Below are positions 17,887 through 25,853 of a DNA stretch of 64,000 nucleotides, piece after piece. Within the stretch, counting starts at the first letter, position 1, and every line of letters begins with the position of its first letter. Below the pieces are notes generated by a model that saw only the letters and a list, made by a program, of their open reading frames with translations, searched no databases and was not told the DNA's origin. Origin of the DNA: Paenibacillus stellifer (GTDB lineage: Bacteria; Bacillota; Bacilli; Paenibacillales; Paenibacillaceae); NCBI RefSeq assembly GCF_000758685.1, contig NZ_CP009286.1:3936501-4000500 (forward strand), given 5' to 3'. Position numbers and translations under genes: made by a program.

Positions 17887-19767
17887 CTACTGCGAAATCC
17901 GGCTCGGTGTCGGCATATGCTTGTACAGATAGCAATCCACCATGCCTTCCTGGCCCTGATAGGGAATCCGCTGCTCCTCCAGTTCTTCCAGCCGGTCCAC
18001 GCTGCCCGCCAAGTAAGCGGAGATTCGCGCAGCCGCCGTATCCAGACTCGCCAGCAGCCCGCCATAACGCAGGTCGATAATATCCCAGCCGAACGGCTTG
18101 TTCACGACATGCCAGCGCTCCAGATGATAGGAGCGCAGCTGCTCCACCCGCACGCGGATTTCCGGAAGCAGCTCCCGCACAATATTCGAGAGCGCCTGCT
18201 TGTCTCCGCCGAGATAGGCATCCGTGATTACAAGGCCTGCGTCCGCTTTCAGGGCAAGAACACTGCAGAGCCGTTCAAGCACTTCAAACACGAAGCCGTA
18301 GGCGCCATTCCGCGTTGCGAAGAGAGCCATTTGCTCCTGGAGTGCTTCATAATGTCCGGCCACATCAAGCCCGCGTATATTCTCATCGAACAAGCCCATC
18401 ATGACATTCTGCCAGAGCATATAGCGGGACGGGTTGTACGTCTCCAGATTGCCCGGCTGAATGCCTGGCGGCTCGTCCACATTCTTGATCGCCATGAAGT
18501 CATCCATTCGGGCTCCCGTACAATAATGGAAGCGACGGCTCAGCTTATCTTCGTCCAGCTCCGCCGCATAGCCATGCTCGGCGAACAGCTGGAGGCCGAG
18601 CAGTGCGGAGAACCAGTCGCATTCCGTGCCGTCGTCGCCCCACAGCGTTGCGATTACTTCCGTTACCCCTTCGCGCTTGCACACATTCAGCGCCGCATTG
18701 GTCGAAGCAAGGGTGGCTCCGTAGTTCAGCACATACCCCTTCCAATTCCAGATGCCCCCGGCAAAGACCGGCGTCGATCCGAAACGTTTATGCTGGCGAA
18801 TCCAATCCGTGTAAAAGGCCTCGTCATAGTGGTAGTAGTCCCAATACACGAACTGGATATGATCCGGCATGCCCGCGATGACTTCATCCGAAATCACGCA
18901 ATCCTTGTCATAGTAATCTCCCTTGGGCGAGCCGGCGCGGAAATACATGTCACTCCACATCATCGGCGAGAGTCCCAGGCGATCCACGATCTCCATCACT
19001 CTCTTGAGGTGGGCGTTCATAATATCGAATTTGGAATGCAGGCCATTCTGAATCAGATACGCGCCAAGGCCCAGCTTCCAGGCTTCATCCATGCCGATAT
19101 GAATACGCCGCGAGCGGACCGGGGCCGAAGCGGCAATGAGCATCTGTTCAATGAACTCATACGTGCGCTCATGACCGACGAGCAGCGTCTCCAGATCGTC
19201 CCGGATATCGGCATAAGCATTCCATTTCAGCACATCCGCCAAATGGCCGAGCGTCTGAATGCAAGGAATCATCTCAATGCCGAACTGGTCGGCATAGTCA
19301 TCCAACTCTTTGATTTCCGCCTGCGAGTAACGTCCTCTCATATAGCCGAAGTAGGGATGTCCCTCCAGGTCGAAGCTGTCCTCGGCATAGAGCATGATCA
19401 TGTCAAGGCCCATCAGGGCCATGCGGCGCAGGAAGGCTTTGACCGAGTCCGTTCGAATGACGGCACCGCCCTGGGACACATCGAACATCGGTCCGTTCAT
19501 CTCGAATTGCGGCACTTCTTCAATCCGGAATTCACTTTGGCTGCGCAGAGCTTCAATCAGCAATCCGACCGCCCGGAAGAAATGAATTGTTCGGTGAAAA
19601 TGAATATACAGCCCTTCCTTATTGGCTTCCACAATAATCCTCGGATCGATGTGGTGAACCACCTTCACTTCAACGCCATCGGCAGAGAGCTCCATCCCTG
19701 CATCAGATGCCAGTTCTCTCAGCCCTTCGGTTAATCCGTCGATATCTCCGGTAAAGTGCAACTTCAA
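17887..19767 (-). CDS. GH20-family beta-N-acetylhexosaminidase-like enzyme (copy 1)
   Basis: The 626-residue protein has a short N-terminal GH20b-like domain (about 1-85) and a TIM barrel. D227-E228 in RIHIGMDEAW form the Asp-Glu pair that GH20 enzymes use for substrate-assisted hydrolysis of terminal GlcNAc or GalNAc. No signal peptide is present, so it acts on imported oligosaccharides. The start is TTG at 19767 behind a G-rich site. It is the first gene of the nine-gene operon and is divergent from iclR. A paralogue (41528-43453) shares the same architecture, including PYFGYMRGRY and the RIHIGMDEA block. Confidence 0.88.
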   Translation of the reverse strand: MKLHFTGDIDGLTEGLRELASDAGMELSADGVEVKVVHHIDPRIIVEANKEGLYIHFHRTIHFFRAVGLLIEALRSQSEFRIEEVPQFEMNGPMFDVSQGGAVIRTDSVKAFLRRMALMGLDMIMLYAEDSFDLEGHPYFGYMRGRYSQAEIKELDDYADQFGIEMIPCIQTLGHLADVLKWNAYADIRDDLETLLVGHERTYEFIEQMLIAASAPVRSRRIHIGMDEAWKLGLGAYLIQNGLHSKFDIMNAHLKRVMEIVDRLGLSPMMWSDMYFRAGSPKGDYYDKDCVISDEVIAGMPDHIQFVYWDYYHYDEAFYTDWIRQHKRFGSTPVFAGGIWNWKGYVLNYGATLASTNAALNVCKREGVTEVIATLWGDDGTECDWFSALLGLQLFAEHGYAAELDEDKLSRRFHYCTGARMDDFMAIKNVDEPPGIQPGNLETYNPSRYMLWQNVMMGLFDENIRGLDVAGHYEALQEQMALFATRNGAYGFVFEVLERLCSVLALKADAGLVITDAYLGGDKQALSNIVRELLPEIRVRVEQLRSYHLERWHVVNKPFGWDIIDLRYGGLLASLDTAAARISAYLAGSVDRLEELEEQRIPYQGQEGMVDCYLYKHMPTPSRISQ

Positions 19768-19780
19768 TGGAAGCCCCCCA

Positions 19781-19938
19781 TTTTCAATATAAAAAATGAT
19801 ATTTCATCATGCAGAATTCCATATAATATAAGAAATATGCCCGAAAATCTGATTAAATCAAGCTTATCAAGCGTTGCTAGCTTTTGAAGAATATGTTTTA
19901 ATTAAGTCTGCAGTTTCAATTTTTCAGTATACGGAAAA
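19781..19938. promoter_or_regulatory. Divergent GH20-operon/iclR regulatory region with proposed IclR box
   Basis: The sequence at 19921-19938 (TTTTCAGTATACGGAAAA) differs at one of 18 positions from the palindrome at 8906-8923 and ends 19 bp before the iclR start, as expected for autoregulation. A weaker relative, TTTTCAATATAAAAAATG at 19781-19798 (12/18), lies just upstream of the GH20 start. The stretch between is AT-rich with TATAATAT-like runs around 19823. The promoters themselves cannot be fixed. Confidence 0.55.
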
Positions 19939-19957
19939 GGTGTGATCCAATCTTTTT

Positions 19958-20722
19958 ATGAAAAAACAGTACAGTGTACCTGCCCTGGCCAAAGGAATGG
20001 CGATTCTGGAAATGCTGGCGTCCTCCAAGGAAGCCCTGGGCGTCACCGATATTTATGAACGAAACGGAATGCCAAAATCATCGATCTTTACGATTCTTGG
20101 CGAGTTCGAGAACCTGGGATATGTGATGAAGACGCATGAGGGTAAATATCAGCTGACGCTGAAGCTGTACAACGTCGGAATGGAGAGATTAGCCAAGCTC
20201 GATATCCGCCAGGCAGCCAGACCGGAGATGGAATGGGTCGCCGCGAATATGAGATTTACCGTGCATCTGGCCATTCTTGAGAATGACAAAGCACTCTATA
20301 TTGATAAAGTGAACGGCCCGGGATTCGTTCAGTTCTCGACACAGGTCGGGCAGAGCCAGTATCTGCACAACTCTGCTGTCGGAAAAGCATTGGCAGCCTA
20401 TTTAACGGACGAGCAGCTGGAACAGGCGATCCAGAAGCACGGAATGCCCAAGACTACGGAGCATACGCTCCAGACAGCGGAAGCTTTCAAGTCCTTTCTG
20501 GCCAGTGTCCGGGAGAAAGGCTACGCTATTGAAGACGAGGAAGGCGAAGCGGGAATCCGCTGTATTGCCGTCCCTGTCTTCGACAATACGGGGATGACCG
20601 CCGGCTCCCTCGGAATTACCGCCCTCAGAAGCGAACTGCCAAGCATCTCTTTCGATGATTTCGGCCATCAGCTGCAGGATAAGGCGATGGCGATATCCCG
20701 GAAGCTGGGGTTCGGAGCCTGA
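19958..20722 (+). CDS. IclR-family transcriptional regulator
   Basis: The 254-residue protein has an N-terminal winged helix (about 6-68: ALAKGMAILEMLA, GMPKSSIFTILGEFENLGYV) and a C-terminal IclR effector domain (about 80-250) with YIDKVNGPG, HNSAVGKALAA and GIRCIAVPVFDNTG. IclR proteins bind palindromic operators and respond to small organic acids. It is divergent from the nine-gene operon and convergent with the cyclase gene (7 bp between stops). The near-palindrome directly upstream suggests autoregulation. Control of the GH20 operon, the S-layer gene and the dapA-like gene is inferred from shared boxes. Confidence 0.93.
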   Translation: MKKQYSVPALAKGMAILEMLASSKEALGVTDIYERNGMPKSSIFTILGEFENLGYVMKTHEGKYQLTLKLYNVGMERLAKLDIRQAARPEMEWVAANMRFTVHLAILENDKALYIDKVNGPGFVQFSTQVGQSQYLHNSAVGKALAAYLTDEQLEQAIQKHGMPKTTEHTLQTAEAFKSFLASVREKGYAIEDEEGEAGIRCIAVPVFDNTGMTAGSLGITALRSELPSISFDDFGHQLQDKAMAISRKLGFGA

Positions 20723-20729
20723 CGCCGAT

Positions 20730-21395
20730 TCAGGGCAGAAACAGAACAGCCCGGCAGGGGGCGGCGCAGACACCGGGAATATGCAGCGGCAGCGCCGCAA
20801 GGTTCCACGGCCCTTGCCCCGCTTCCCGCAGCGACACCAAAGGAGCCATCATCAGCCGGTCCTTGGCGTAATAGCGCTGGAGTAGCGTCATTTCAGCAGC
20901 CGGCTTGCGCGGATCTTCTATTGAAGTGATGTCCAGTCCCAGCAGTCCCACGTCATGATCGATAATCCAGTCCATCGCTTCCGGCAGGAAAAACGGACTT
21001 GTTTCGATGTAACCCGGCTTGTTCCAATAGGCATCCCAGCCTGTTGCAATCAGCAGTGCCTCGCCTGGCGCAAGACCACTCCCTGCCGCTTCTACCGCTG
21101 CTTCAAGCTCATCCGCTGTAATCGGTTCGAAAGGCTGCTTGTCCGGAAGCTGCGCTACCCAGGCTCTGAGCATCAGCCGGTCCAAGGAGATATCGCCAAT
21201 AGTCTCACGGCCTTCAAACAGATGATTGGCTGTCTCCAGATATGTCCCTGCAAGGGAATGTAATTGAAAGGCATGTCCCTCATAGCCGTCGGCTTCAAGC
21301 GACGCAACCTGCTGCACCGAAATGTCGGGAAACGGCTTCCCGTAATTCCACATCCCGTTCTCCAGTCTCCCTGTAAGATCAAGCCATTTCTTCAT
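20730..21395 (-). CDS. Cyclase-family (kynurenine formamidase-like) hydrolase with altered metal motif
   Basis: The 221-residue protein has the cyclase-family fold: DLTGRLENGM at the start, LIATGWDAYW and the LLGLDITSIEDP block. The usual HxGTHxDxPxH metal motif is replaced by HSLAGTYLETANH, so the second His is Tyr, the Asp is Glu and the Pro is Ala. Such proteins normally hydrolyse formamides or lactone-like rings with Mn or Zn. The changed motif suggests different metal binding or chemistry. GGAGGAG precedes the start. It follows the dapA-like gene by 76 bp and probably shares its promoter. Confidence 0.8.
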   Translation of the reverse strand: MKKWLDLTGRLENGMWNYGKPFPDISVQQVASLEADGYEGHAFQLHSLAGTYLETANHLFEGRETIGDISLDRLMLRAWVAQLPDKQPFEPITADELEAAVEAAGSGLAPGEALLIATGWDAYWNKPGYIETSPFFLPEAMDWIIDHDVGLLGLDITSIEDPRKPAAEMTLLQRYYAKDRLMMAPLVSLREAGQGPWNLAALPLHIPGVCAAPCRAVLFLP

Positions 21396-21471
21396 TCGGC
21401 TCCTCCGTTCATACCTTTATGCTGACATTCTCGCCGGATGCTGACCATTCTCGCCGGGACTTCCAGTCGTC

Positions 21472-22338
21472 CTATCCCTTCCGACCATACTGATAGCCCA
21501 GCAGAGTCTCTCTCACGCGCTGTTCATCGGAAGGAAGCAGCGGCAGCCGGGTTTCCGCGCTTTTGAACAAGCCCAGATGATGGTACAAGGCTTTGGTCGT
21601 CGGGATTTCATCTCCGGGGCCGAACATATGAATGAAGGGGAGAATCGTTCTTGCGAATACCGCGAAGCTCTCCTCACGTCTTCCCTCCTGGTACAGATCC
21701 CAGCCTTCCTTGAATTCCTTCGGGTAAATAATCGGGGCAATGATCATGTTCCCGTCCACTCCCGCCTCAATAGCGCGGTAACAAATAATATCGTCTCCGC
21801 CGAATACCGCCAATCCGCCATCCTTCTTCAGCGCGCGAATCTTGCCCATGTTGTGATCGGTCATCTTGATCGCCTTGATAGCCGGGACGGCTGCCGCCAG
21901 CTCGATCAGCTGCTGGGCCGTGTAGAAGGTGTTGGTCGTTACCGGGTTGTCGTAGAAAATAATCTGCAAGCCGGTCTGTTCCGCCAGGCTTCCCACATAC
22001 TCCTTGACCATCTCCAGCGAGTTCGGGAAATAGTAGGGACTCGGAACAAGCGCCGAGCGGATTCCTGCATCCGCCGCCGCCTTGCCGATGCCGGCCGCTT
22101 CCTGCAAATTCGTATGTCCGAGACCGATCACAACATGCTTGTCCGGTACGGCCTTGGCGAAATACTGAGCAATTTCAATCCGCTCCGCAGCAGATAATGC
22201 CGGCGATTCTCCTGTACTCCCTCCGATCACATAACCTTCCAAATACTCGGACGTATAGTCGATCAGATTGTCAAATCCGGAATAATCAATCTTCCCATTG
22301 GTGAACGGTGTCGGTATAACCGGAATATTCCCTTTCAT
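21472..22338 (-). CDS. Dihydrodipicolinate synthase/N-acetylneuraminate lyase family aldolase (copy 1)
   Basis: A 288-residue class I aldolase. GGSTGES at 39-45 is the oxo-acid binding loop, Y129 in FYDNP is the catalytic Tyr, and K158 in AIKMTDHN is the Schiff-base lysine. It lies in a sugar locus away from lysine genes, and the loop reads GGSTGE. Aldol cleavage of a 2-keto-3-deoxy sugar acid is therefore more likely than a lysine-pathway role, though the substrate is unproven. GGAGG precedes the ATG. The promoter at 22397-22426 is strong, with an IclR-like box between it and the gene. Confidence 0.88.
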   Translation of the reverse strand: MKGNIPVIPTPFTNGKIDYSGFDNLIDYTSEYLEGYVIGGSTGESPALSAAERIEIAQYFAKAVPDKHVVIGLGHTNLQEAAGIGKAAADAGIRSALVPSPYYFPNSLEMVKEYVGSLAEQTGLQIIFYDNPVTTNTFYTAQQLIELAAAVPAIKAIKMTDHNMGKIRALKKDGGLAVFGGDDIICYRAIEAGVDGNMIIAPIIYPKEFKEGWDLYQEGRREESFAVFARTILPFIHMFGPGDEIPTTKALYHHLGLFKSAETRLPLLPSDEQRVRETLLGYQYGRKG

Positions 22339-22351
22339 GACAGGCCTCCAT

Positions 22352-22369
22352 TTTTCTTTATGCTGAAAA
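22352..22369. promoter_or_regulatory. IclR-like box in the dapA-like leader
   Basis: TTTTCTTTATGCTGAAAA matches the 8906-8923 palindrome at 15 of 18 positions. It lies between the promoter (22397-22426, minus) and the GGAGG site, where a bound repressor would block elongation. Confidence 0.5.
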
Positions 22370-22396
22370 TTTGTTTTGCTGAATGAATTAGAAACT

Positions 22397-22426
22397 AATA
22401 TAGCACCCCAAACTTCATAGTGTCAA
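22397..22426 (-). promoter_or_regulatory. Promoter of the dapA-like/cyclase unit
   Basis: On the minus strand TTGACA (22426-22421) and TATATT (22402-22397) are 18 bp apart, a near-consensus vegetative promoter about 60 bp upstream of the start codon. Confidence 0.75.
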
Positions 22427-22444
22427 CGAAAATGGGACAAATTT

Positions 22445-22463
22445 GTTCTAAACCTGTACCATT
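22445..22463. promoter_or_regulatory. Proposed operator of the GntR/solute-binding regulator (site 1)
   Basis: GTTCTAAACCTGTACCATT matches the site at 24029-24047 at 17 of 19 positions. It lies just upstream of the dapA-like -35 and near the -35 position of the regulator's own promoter (-10 TATAAT at 22480-22485), in the 193-bp divergent gap. TGGTA(C/T)AG on the other strand recalls HutC/NagR-type GntR half-sites. Confidence 0.6.
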
Positions 22464-22531
22464 ATTTTTTCCGGCATATTATAATGGTTTTCTAGAATTG
22501 AATTTGATTCACCTAAATTGGAGGGGTATGG

Positions 22532-23938
22532 TTGAATAACAAAGAATTTCGATATATTGAAATGGCAGGGATTTTGAGGATGGAGATCCTGTCCGGCTTC
22601 CTGAAGCCCGGCCAGTTTCTGCTTCCCGAGAAAGAACTGTGCCAGCTCTACAACATCAGCCGAAACTCCCTGCGCCAGGCACTGGAGCTGCTTACCAATG
22701 AGGGCCTTCTGATCAAGATGGTCGGCCGGGGGACTATGGTTGCCAAGGATCTGGACATCACCAAACATGAGTCCAACGTGATTAACATCATTTGCCCCTA
22801 CGATTCCTCCTATGTCAGAAAAGCACTTCCCATATTGATAGAAATGTTCAAGGAGCAGTATCCGCATGTGGAGTTCAGAGAGTTCAAGACGGAATTGCGC
22901 AACGAGAAGCTGCTGAAGGATCTGTCGGGCTTCGGCATCAGGGCGGACCTGGTTATCATCAGCGATCATGATATGCAGCATCTGCCGCTGGAGGAGTTCC
23001 TTGCGCTTGAGGATATCATTCCGGAACAGGAAGTGAACAATGATCAGCTGGTTAATGTGTTCCGCCATGAGGGCCGGCAGTACGCCGTTCCTCTCACCTA
23101 CTCCCCGGTATTTTTGGCCTGTAATCCCCGGCTGTTCAGCGATAACGGTCTGGAAATGCCGACAAAGGACTGGAGCTGGGAGCAGTTCGCGGAAGCGGCC
23201 CGAATCATGACGAGAGATGCTAACGGAGACGGGCAAAGCGATATTTATGGCCTGGGGCTGTCCTCCTCCCTGTACCGCTGGCCCGTGCTCGCCAGAAAGT
23301 ACGGCTGCTCTCTGCAGCAGGAGTCTTCGGGCACATTGAATATTGACGGACTCGGCGAGTTCCTCCGTTACATCCAGACCATGATTTATAAAGACGGAAG
23401 CAGTCCGGCCGCAGCGATCAATGATTGGGAGCTGCTGGCCCAACTGTTCGACGAAGGCCATCTTGGCATGTTCCTGACGACAACGCTGACCACCGGCATG
23501 CATAACGGGGACTTCCCGGTTACGGTCATTCCGATTCCCATGAGCCCGGAAGCCCATAAAGGGAATCTCACGATTGCGAACGGGATGATGATTCCGCAGA
23601 CGAGCGGCAATCCGAAACTGGCCAAGCTGTTCGCCGAGTTCTCGATGCGGATGGATTATCAGATGCGAATGGCCAGCGAAGCCAAGTTTCTGTCTGTCTA
23701 CCCCCAGGTCAACAAAGTAGTGTGGACAGAGCTTGAGCTTGGAGCGCTCGGGCTATCCCAGGACAATCCGGAGCATCTGTACTTCATGCATGAATTCCTT
23801 CCGAATTCGGCAGCCGAGATTTTGCATAGTGAAATGATTAAATTCTGGGCGGGTTTTGATGCCCCCGATGAGCTCGCCCATAGACTGCAAGGCTTGTTCG
23901 CCCCCTCCGAACCCCCTCATATCGAAGCCGCTGAGTAA
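22532..23938 (+). CDS. GntR-type regulator fused to an ABC solute-binding-protein domain
   Basis: Residues 1-72 are a GntR winged helix (ILRMEILSGFLKPGQFLLPEKELCQLYNISR, NSLRQALELLTNEGLLIKMVGRGTMV). Residues about 82-460 read as a family-1 sugar-binding protein (YAVPLTYSPVFLACNPRLF, DWSWEQFAEAARIMTRDANGDG, IYGLGLSS). No signal peptide or lipobox exists, so a periplasmic-type binding domain is used inside the cell to sense a ligand. The start is TTG at 22532, five bases after GGAGGGG; an ATG at 22528 gives only three codons. The stop codon lies in the loop of its terminator. The neighbouring transporter operon carries the second proposed operator, so it is the likely target. Confidence 0.85.
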   Translation: MNNKEFRYIEMAGILRMEILSGFLKPGQFLLPEKELCQLYNISRNSLRQALELLTNEGLLIKMVGRGTMVAKDLDITKHESNVINIICPYDSSYVRKALPILIEMFKEQYPHVEFREFKTELRNEKLLKDLSGFGIRADLVIISDHDMQHLPLEEFLALEDIIPEQEVNNDQLVNVFRHEGRQYAVPLTYSPVFLACNPRLFSDNGLEMPTKDWSWEQFAEAARIMTRDANGDGQSDIYGLGLSSSLYRWPVLARKYGCSLQQESSGTLNIDGLGEFLRYIQTMIYKDGSSPAAAINDWELLAQLFDEGHLGMFLTTTLTTGMHNGDFPVTVIPIPMSPEAHKGNLTIANGMMIPQTSGNPKLAKLFAEFSMRMDYQMRMASEAKFLSVYPQVNKVVWTELELGALGLSQDNPEHLYFMHEFLPNSAAEILHSEMIKFWAGFDAPDELAHRLQGLFAPSEPPHIEAAE

Positions 23939-23958
23939 TTTCAGCGGCTCTTTTTTTT
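23926..23958 (+). terminator. Terminator overlapping the end of the GntR gene
   Basis: A 9-bp stem (23926-23934 with 23941-23949) is followed by eight T. The loop contains the TAA stop codon of the gene. Confidence 0.88.
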
Positions 23959-23990
23959 ATTTTATATGTCATTATCCTTAACATTGGTGG

Positions 23991-24047
23991 TTGACTTCTC
24001 TTCATAACCTCATGATATAATGGAATCGGTACTAAACCTATACCATT
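23991..24047 (+). promoter_or_regulatory. Promoter and operator (site 2) of the sugar uptake operon
   Basis: TTGACT at 23991-23996 and TATAAT at 24016-24021 are 19 bp apart. The 19-bp element GTACTAAACCTATACCATT at 24029-24047 covers the expected transcription start and matches site 1 upstream of the GntR gene. This placement implies repression released by ligand. Confidence 0.72.
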
Positions 24048-24122
24048 TATTATCCGAGAAACATGTTATAATATCTACCACGTAATTGCGGATGCTGCAA
24101 TCAAAAAAAGGAGTGACATCAG

Positions 24123-25853
24123 ATGAACATTGCAAAATTAGCAGTCGTAAATGAGCAATCCGTTCAATTGCGAAGATGGCGATACGGCGTTAATGCATTT
24201 GAAGGATTTATAGAGGAGCTTCTGGACCAGCACCGAATCCCCTATCGCAGCTTCAAGACTCTGGATGAAGCCTTAAGCAATCAGCCGGATCTTCTTATTG
24301 TCGCTCTGTGCGAAGAGAACCGCGAGAATGGCAGCAAGTTGAAATCCTATGCAGAGAACGGCGGAACTGTTATCTCATATGCCGGACTGAACATGCTTGC
24401 CGAGGAACTGGGATATTATGAAGACCGGCCGACAGGTTCAGGGTACGCGGCGCTTCCGGAATTTAATCATTCCCCGCTGCGCTTCCTGGCGGCGATGCCA
24501 TGGAGCCCTAACCGCACACAGAACAGTGCCGCAGGGGCGTCCGGCATGCTGCACCAAGGCAGACCGCAAGGCGCAGAAGCCGGACCGGCGCTGCTGTCCA
24601 TCCCGGTCGGACAAGGCTTCATCGAACGCTGGTCGGTGAACATCCCCTTCACGATCGTTGCCCTGCAGCAGGGTACGGGACCTGTCTACGATGATGGTTC
24701 AGCCTCCCCGGACGGAACCATTCCGATCAGGGAGGATATATTGAAGGCCGATGACCGCTGTGCAATGGATTGGGAGTATGACCGGCTGCAGACGCCGACC
24801 GGCATGAGCTACTACGCCTATCCCTACGCGGACTGGTGGCGGGAGGTATTCATCAGCCATTTGATCAAGGCCGCCGCCGCCAAGGATCTCCCTCTTCCTT
24901 TCCTGAATTATTGGCCTGAAGGAGTTCCGGCGGTATTATCCATCTCGCATGACAGCGATCTAAATGTAGATCAGCACGCCGAGACCACACTGAATTTTCT
25001 CCGGCAACTCGGCATCCGGACGACCTGGTGCATGCTGGAGCCCGGTTATTCCGCCCGGTACTATGATGAAGCAAAGGCCGACGGCCATGAGCTCTCCCTT
25101 CATTACAATGCACTGGAAATGGACGGAGGAAGCTGGGGCGAAGAAGCCTTTCGCAGTCAGAGCCAATGGCTGAAGCGGTCAGCCCGGCTCACCAAAATCC
25201 CTTCCAATAAAAATCACTACACCCGCTTCGAGGGTTGGGGAGAATTATTCCTCTGGTGCGAACGCAATGGAATTGAAGCGGATCAGTCGAGGGGGCCAAG
25301 CAAAGCGGGTAACATCGGCCTGATCTTCGGCACCTGCCATCCCTATTTTCCAATCAGCGATTTCACCGAGGGCAACCGGTTCTATGATGTGCTTGAGATC
25401 GGTTTTCTCAGCCAGGATTTGAACCACCCCGAGCTTTACGATTCCAGTGTTGTCGATCCGTTCCTCAATGCCATTGAGCAGGCGGAAGGCGTTGCCCATT
25501 TCCTTTTTCATCAGGCGCATATCCACCGTTTCGAATCGGTCAGACAGGCTATCCGTGAAGTAGTAGACGGCGCCAGAAGACGCGGTTTCGCTCTCTGGAC
25601 CATCGCCGAGGTTAACGACTGGGAAAGAGCGCGGCGGAATCTATGGATTGCCGGCCTCGACGATTCCGGTGTTCCTGTTCTGGAAGGAACGGCTTTGCCG
25701 CGGCAGACCGCCGTTTATGTTCCGGTAACGAGCGGCAATCCCGCCGAGGGGAGCATCCGTGAGCGTAAATTCGGAGTGTTGTGCAGCAAGCATATCGTGG
25801 GCGAGGAGGAGATTGAAATTGTCAAAGGTAATGACCGGATCCAAACCGTATGA
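24123..25853 (+). CDS. Composite protein with a polysaccharide-deacetylase-like C-terminal half
   Basis: The 576-residue protein starts with an alpha/beta domain (about 1-140: LLIVALCEENRENG, GGTVISYAGLNMLAEELGY) resembling a glutaminase-like or ThuA-like fold. A NodB-like domain follows from about residue 275: SISHDSDLNVD, HELSLHYNALEMDGG, NKNHYTRFEGW and HQAHIHR. The Asp and His positions are compatible with a metal site, but the canonical TFDDGP is absent. It has no signal peptide. As first gene of the operon, overlapping the permease by about 35 bp, it probably processes the imported substrate, for example by deacetylation. The function is not established. Confidence 0.6.
   Translation: MNIAKLAVVNEQSVQLRRWRYGVNAFEGFIEELLDQHRIPYRSFKTLDEALSNQPDLLIVALCEENRENGSKLKSYAENGGTVISYAGLNMLAEELGYYEDRPTGSGYAALPEFNHSPLRFLAAMPWSPNRTQNSAAGASGMLHQGRPQGAEAGPALLSIPVGQGFIERWSVNIPFTIVALQQGTGPVYDDGSASPDGTIPIREDILKADDRCAMDWEYDRLQTPTGMSYYAYPYADWWREVFISHLIKAAAAKDLPLPFLNYWPEGVPAVLSISHDSDLNVDQHAETTLNFLRQLGIRTTWCMLEPGYSARYYDEAKADGHELSLHYNALEMDGGSWGEEAFRSQSQWLKRSARLTKIPSNKNHYTRFEGWGELFLWCERNGIEADQSRGPSKAGNIGLIFGTCHPYFPISDFTEGNRFYDVLEIGFLSQDLNHPELYDSSVVDPFLNAIEQAEGVAHFLFHQAHIHRFESVRQAIREVVDGARRRGFALWTIAEVNDWERARRNLWIAGLDDSGVPVLEGTALPRQTAVYVPVTSGNPAEGSIRERKFGVLCSKHIVGEEEIEIVKGNDRIQTV

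Noticed and set aside
17741..17935. Possible small protein with ERKADEWK-type repeats on the minus strand
   Set aside because: The repeat is a DNA tandem array in a spacer; the frame overlaps both flanking genes and has no ribosome binding site.
17665..19734. Plus-strand open frame of 689 codons opposite GH20 and M20
   Set aside because: Shadow of the GH20 gene; the translation is rich in Arg/His and has no recognisable domain.
21472..22338. Lysine-pathway dapA
   Set aside because: It has the aldolase residues but lies in a sugar locus without other lysine genes; a keto-sugar-acid aldolase is more likely, so no gene symbol is given.
22448..23557. Minus-strand open frame of 369 codons opposite the GntR fusion gene
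   Set aside because: Antisense shadow; the plus-strand frame has a site, a terminator and two recognisable domains.
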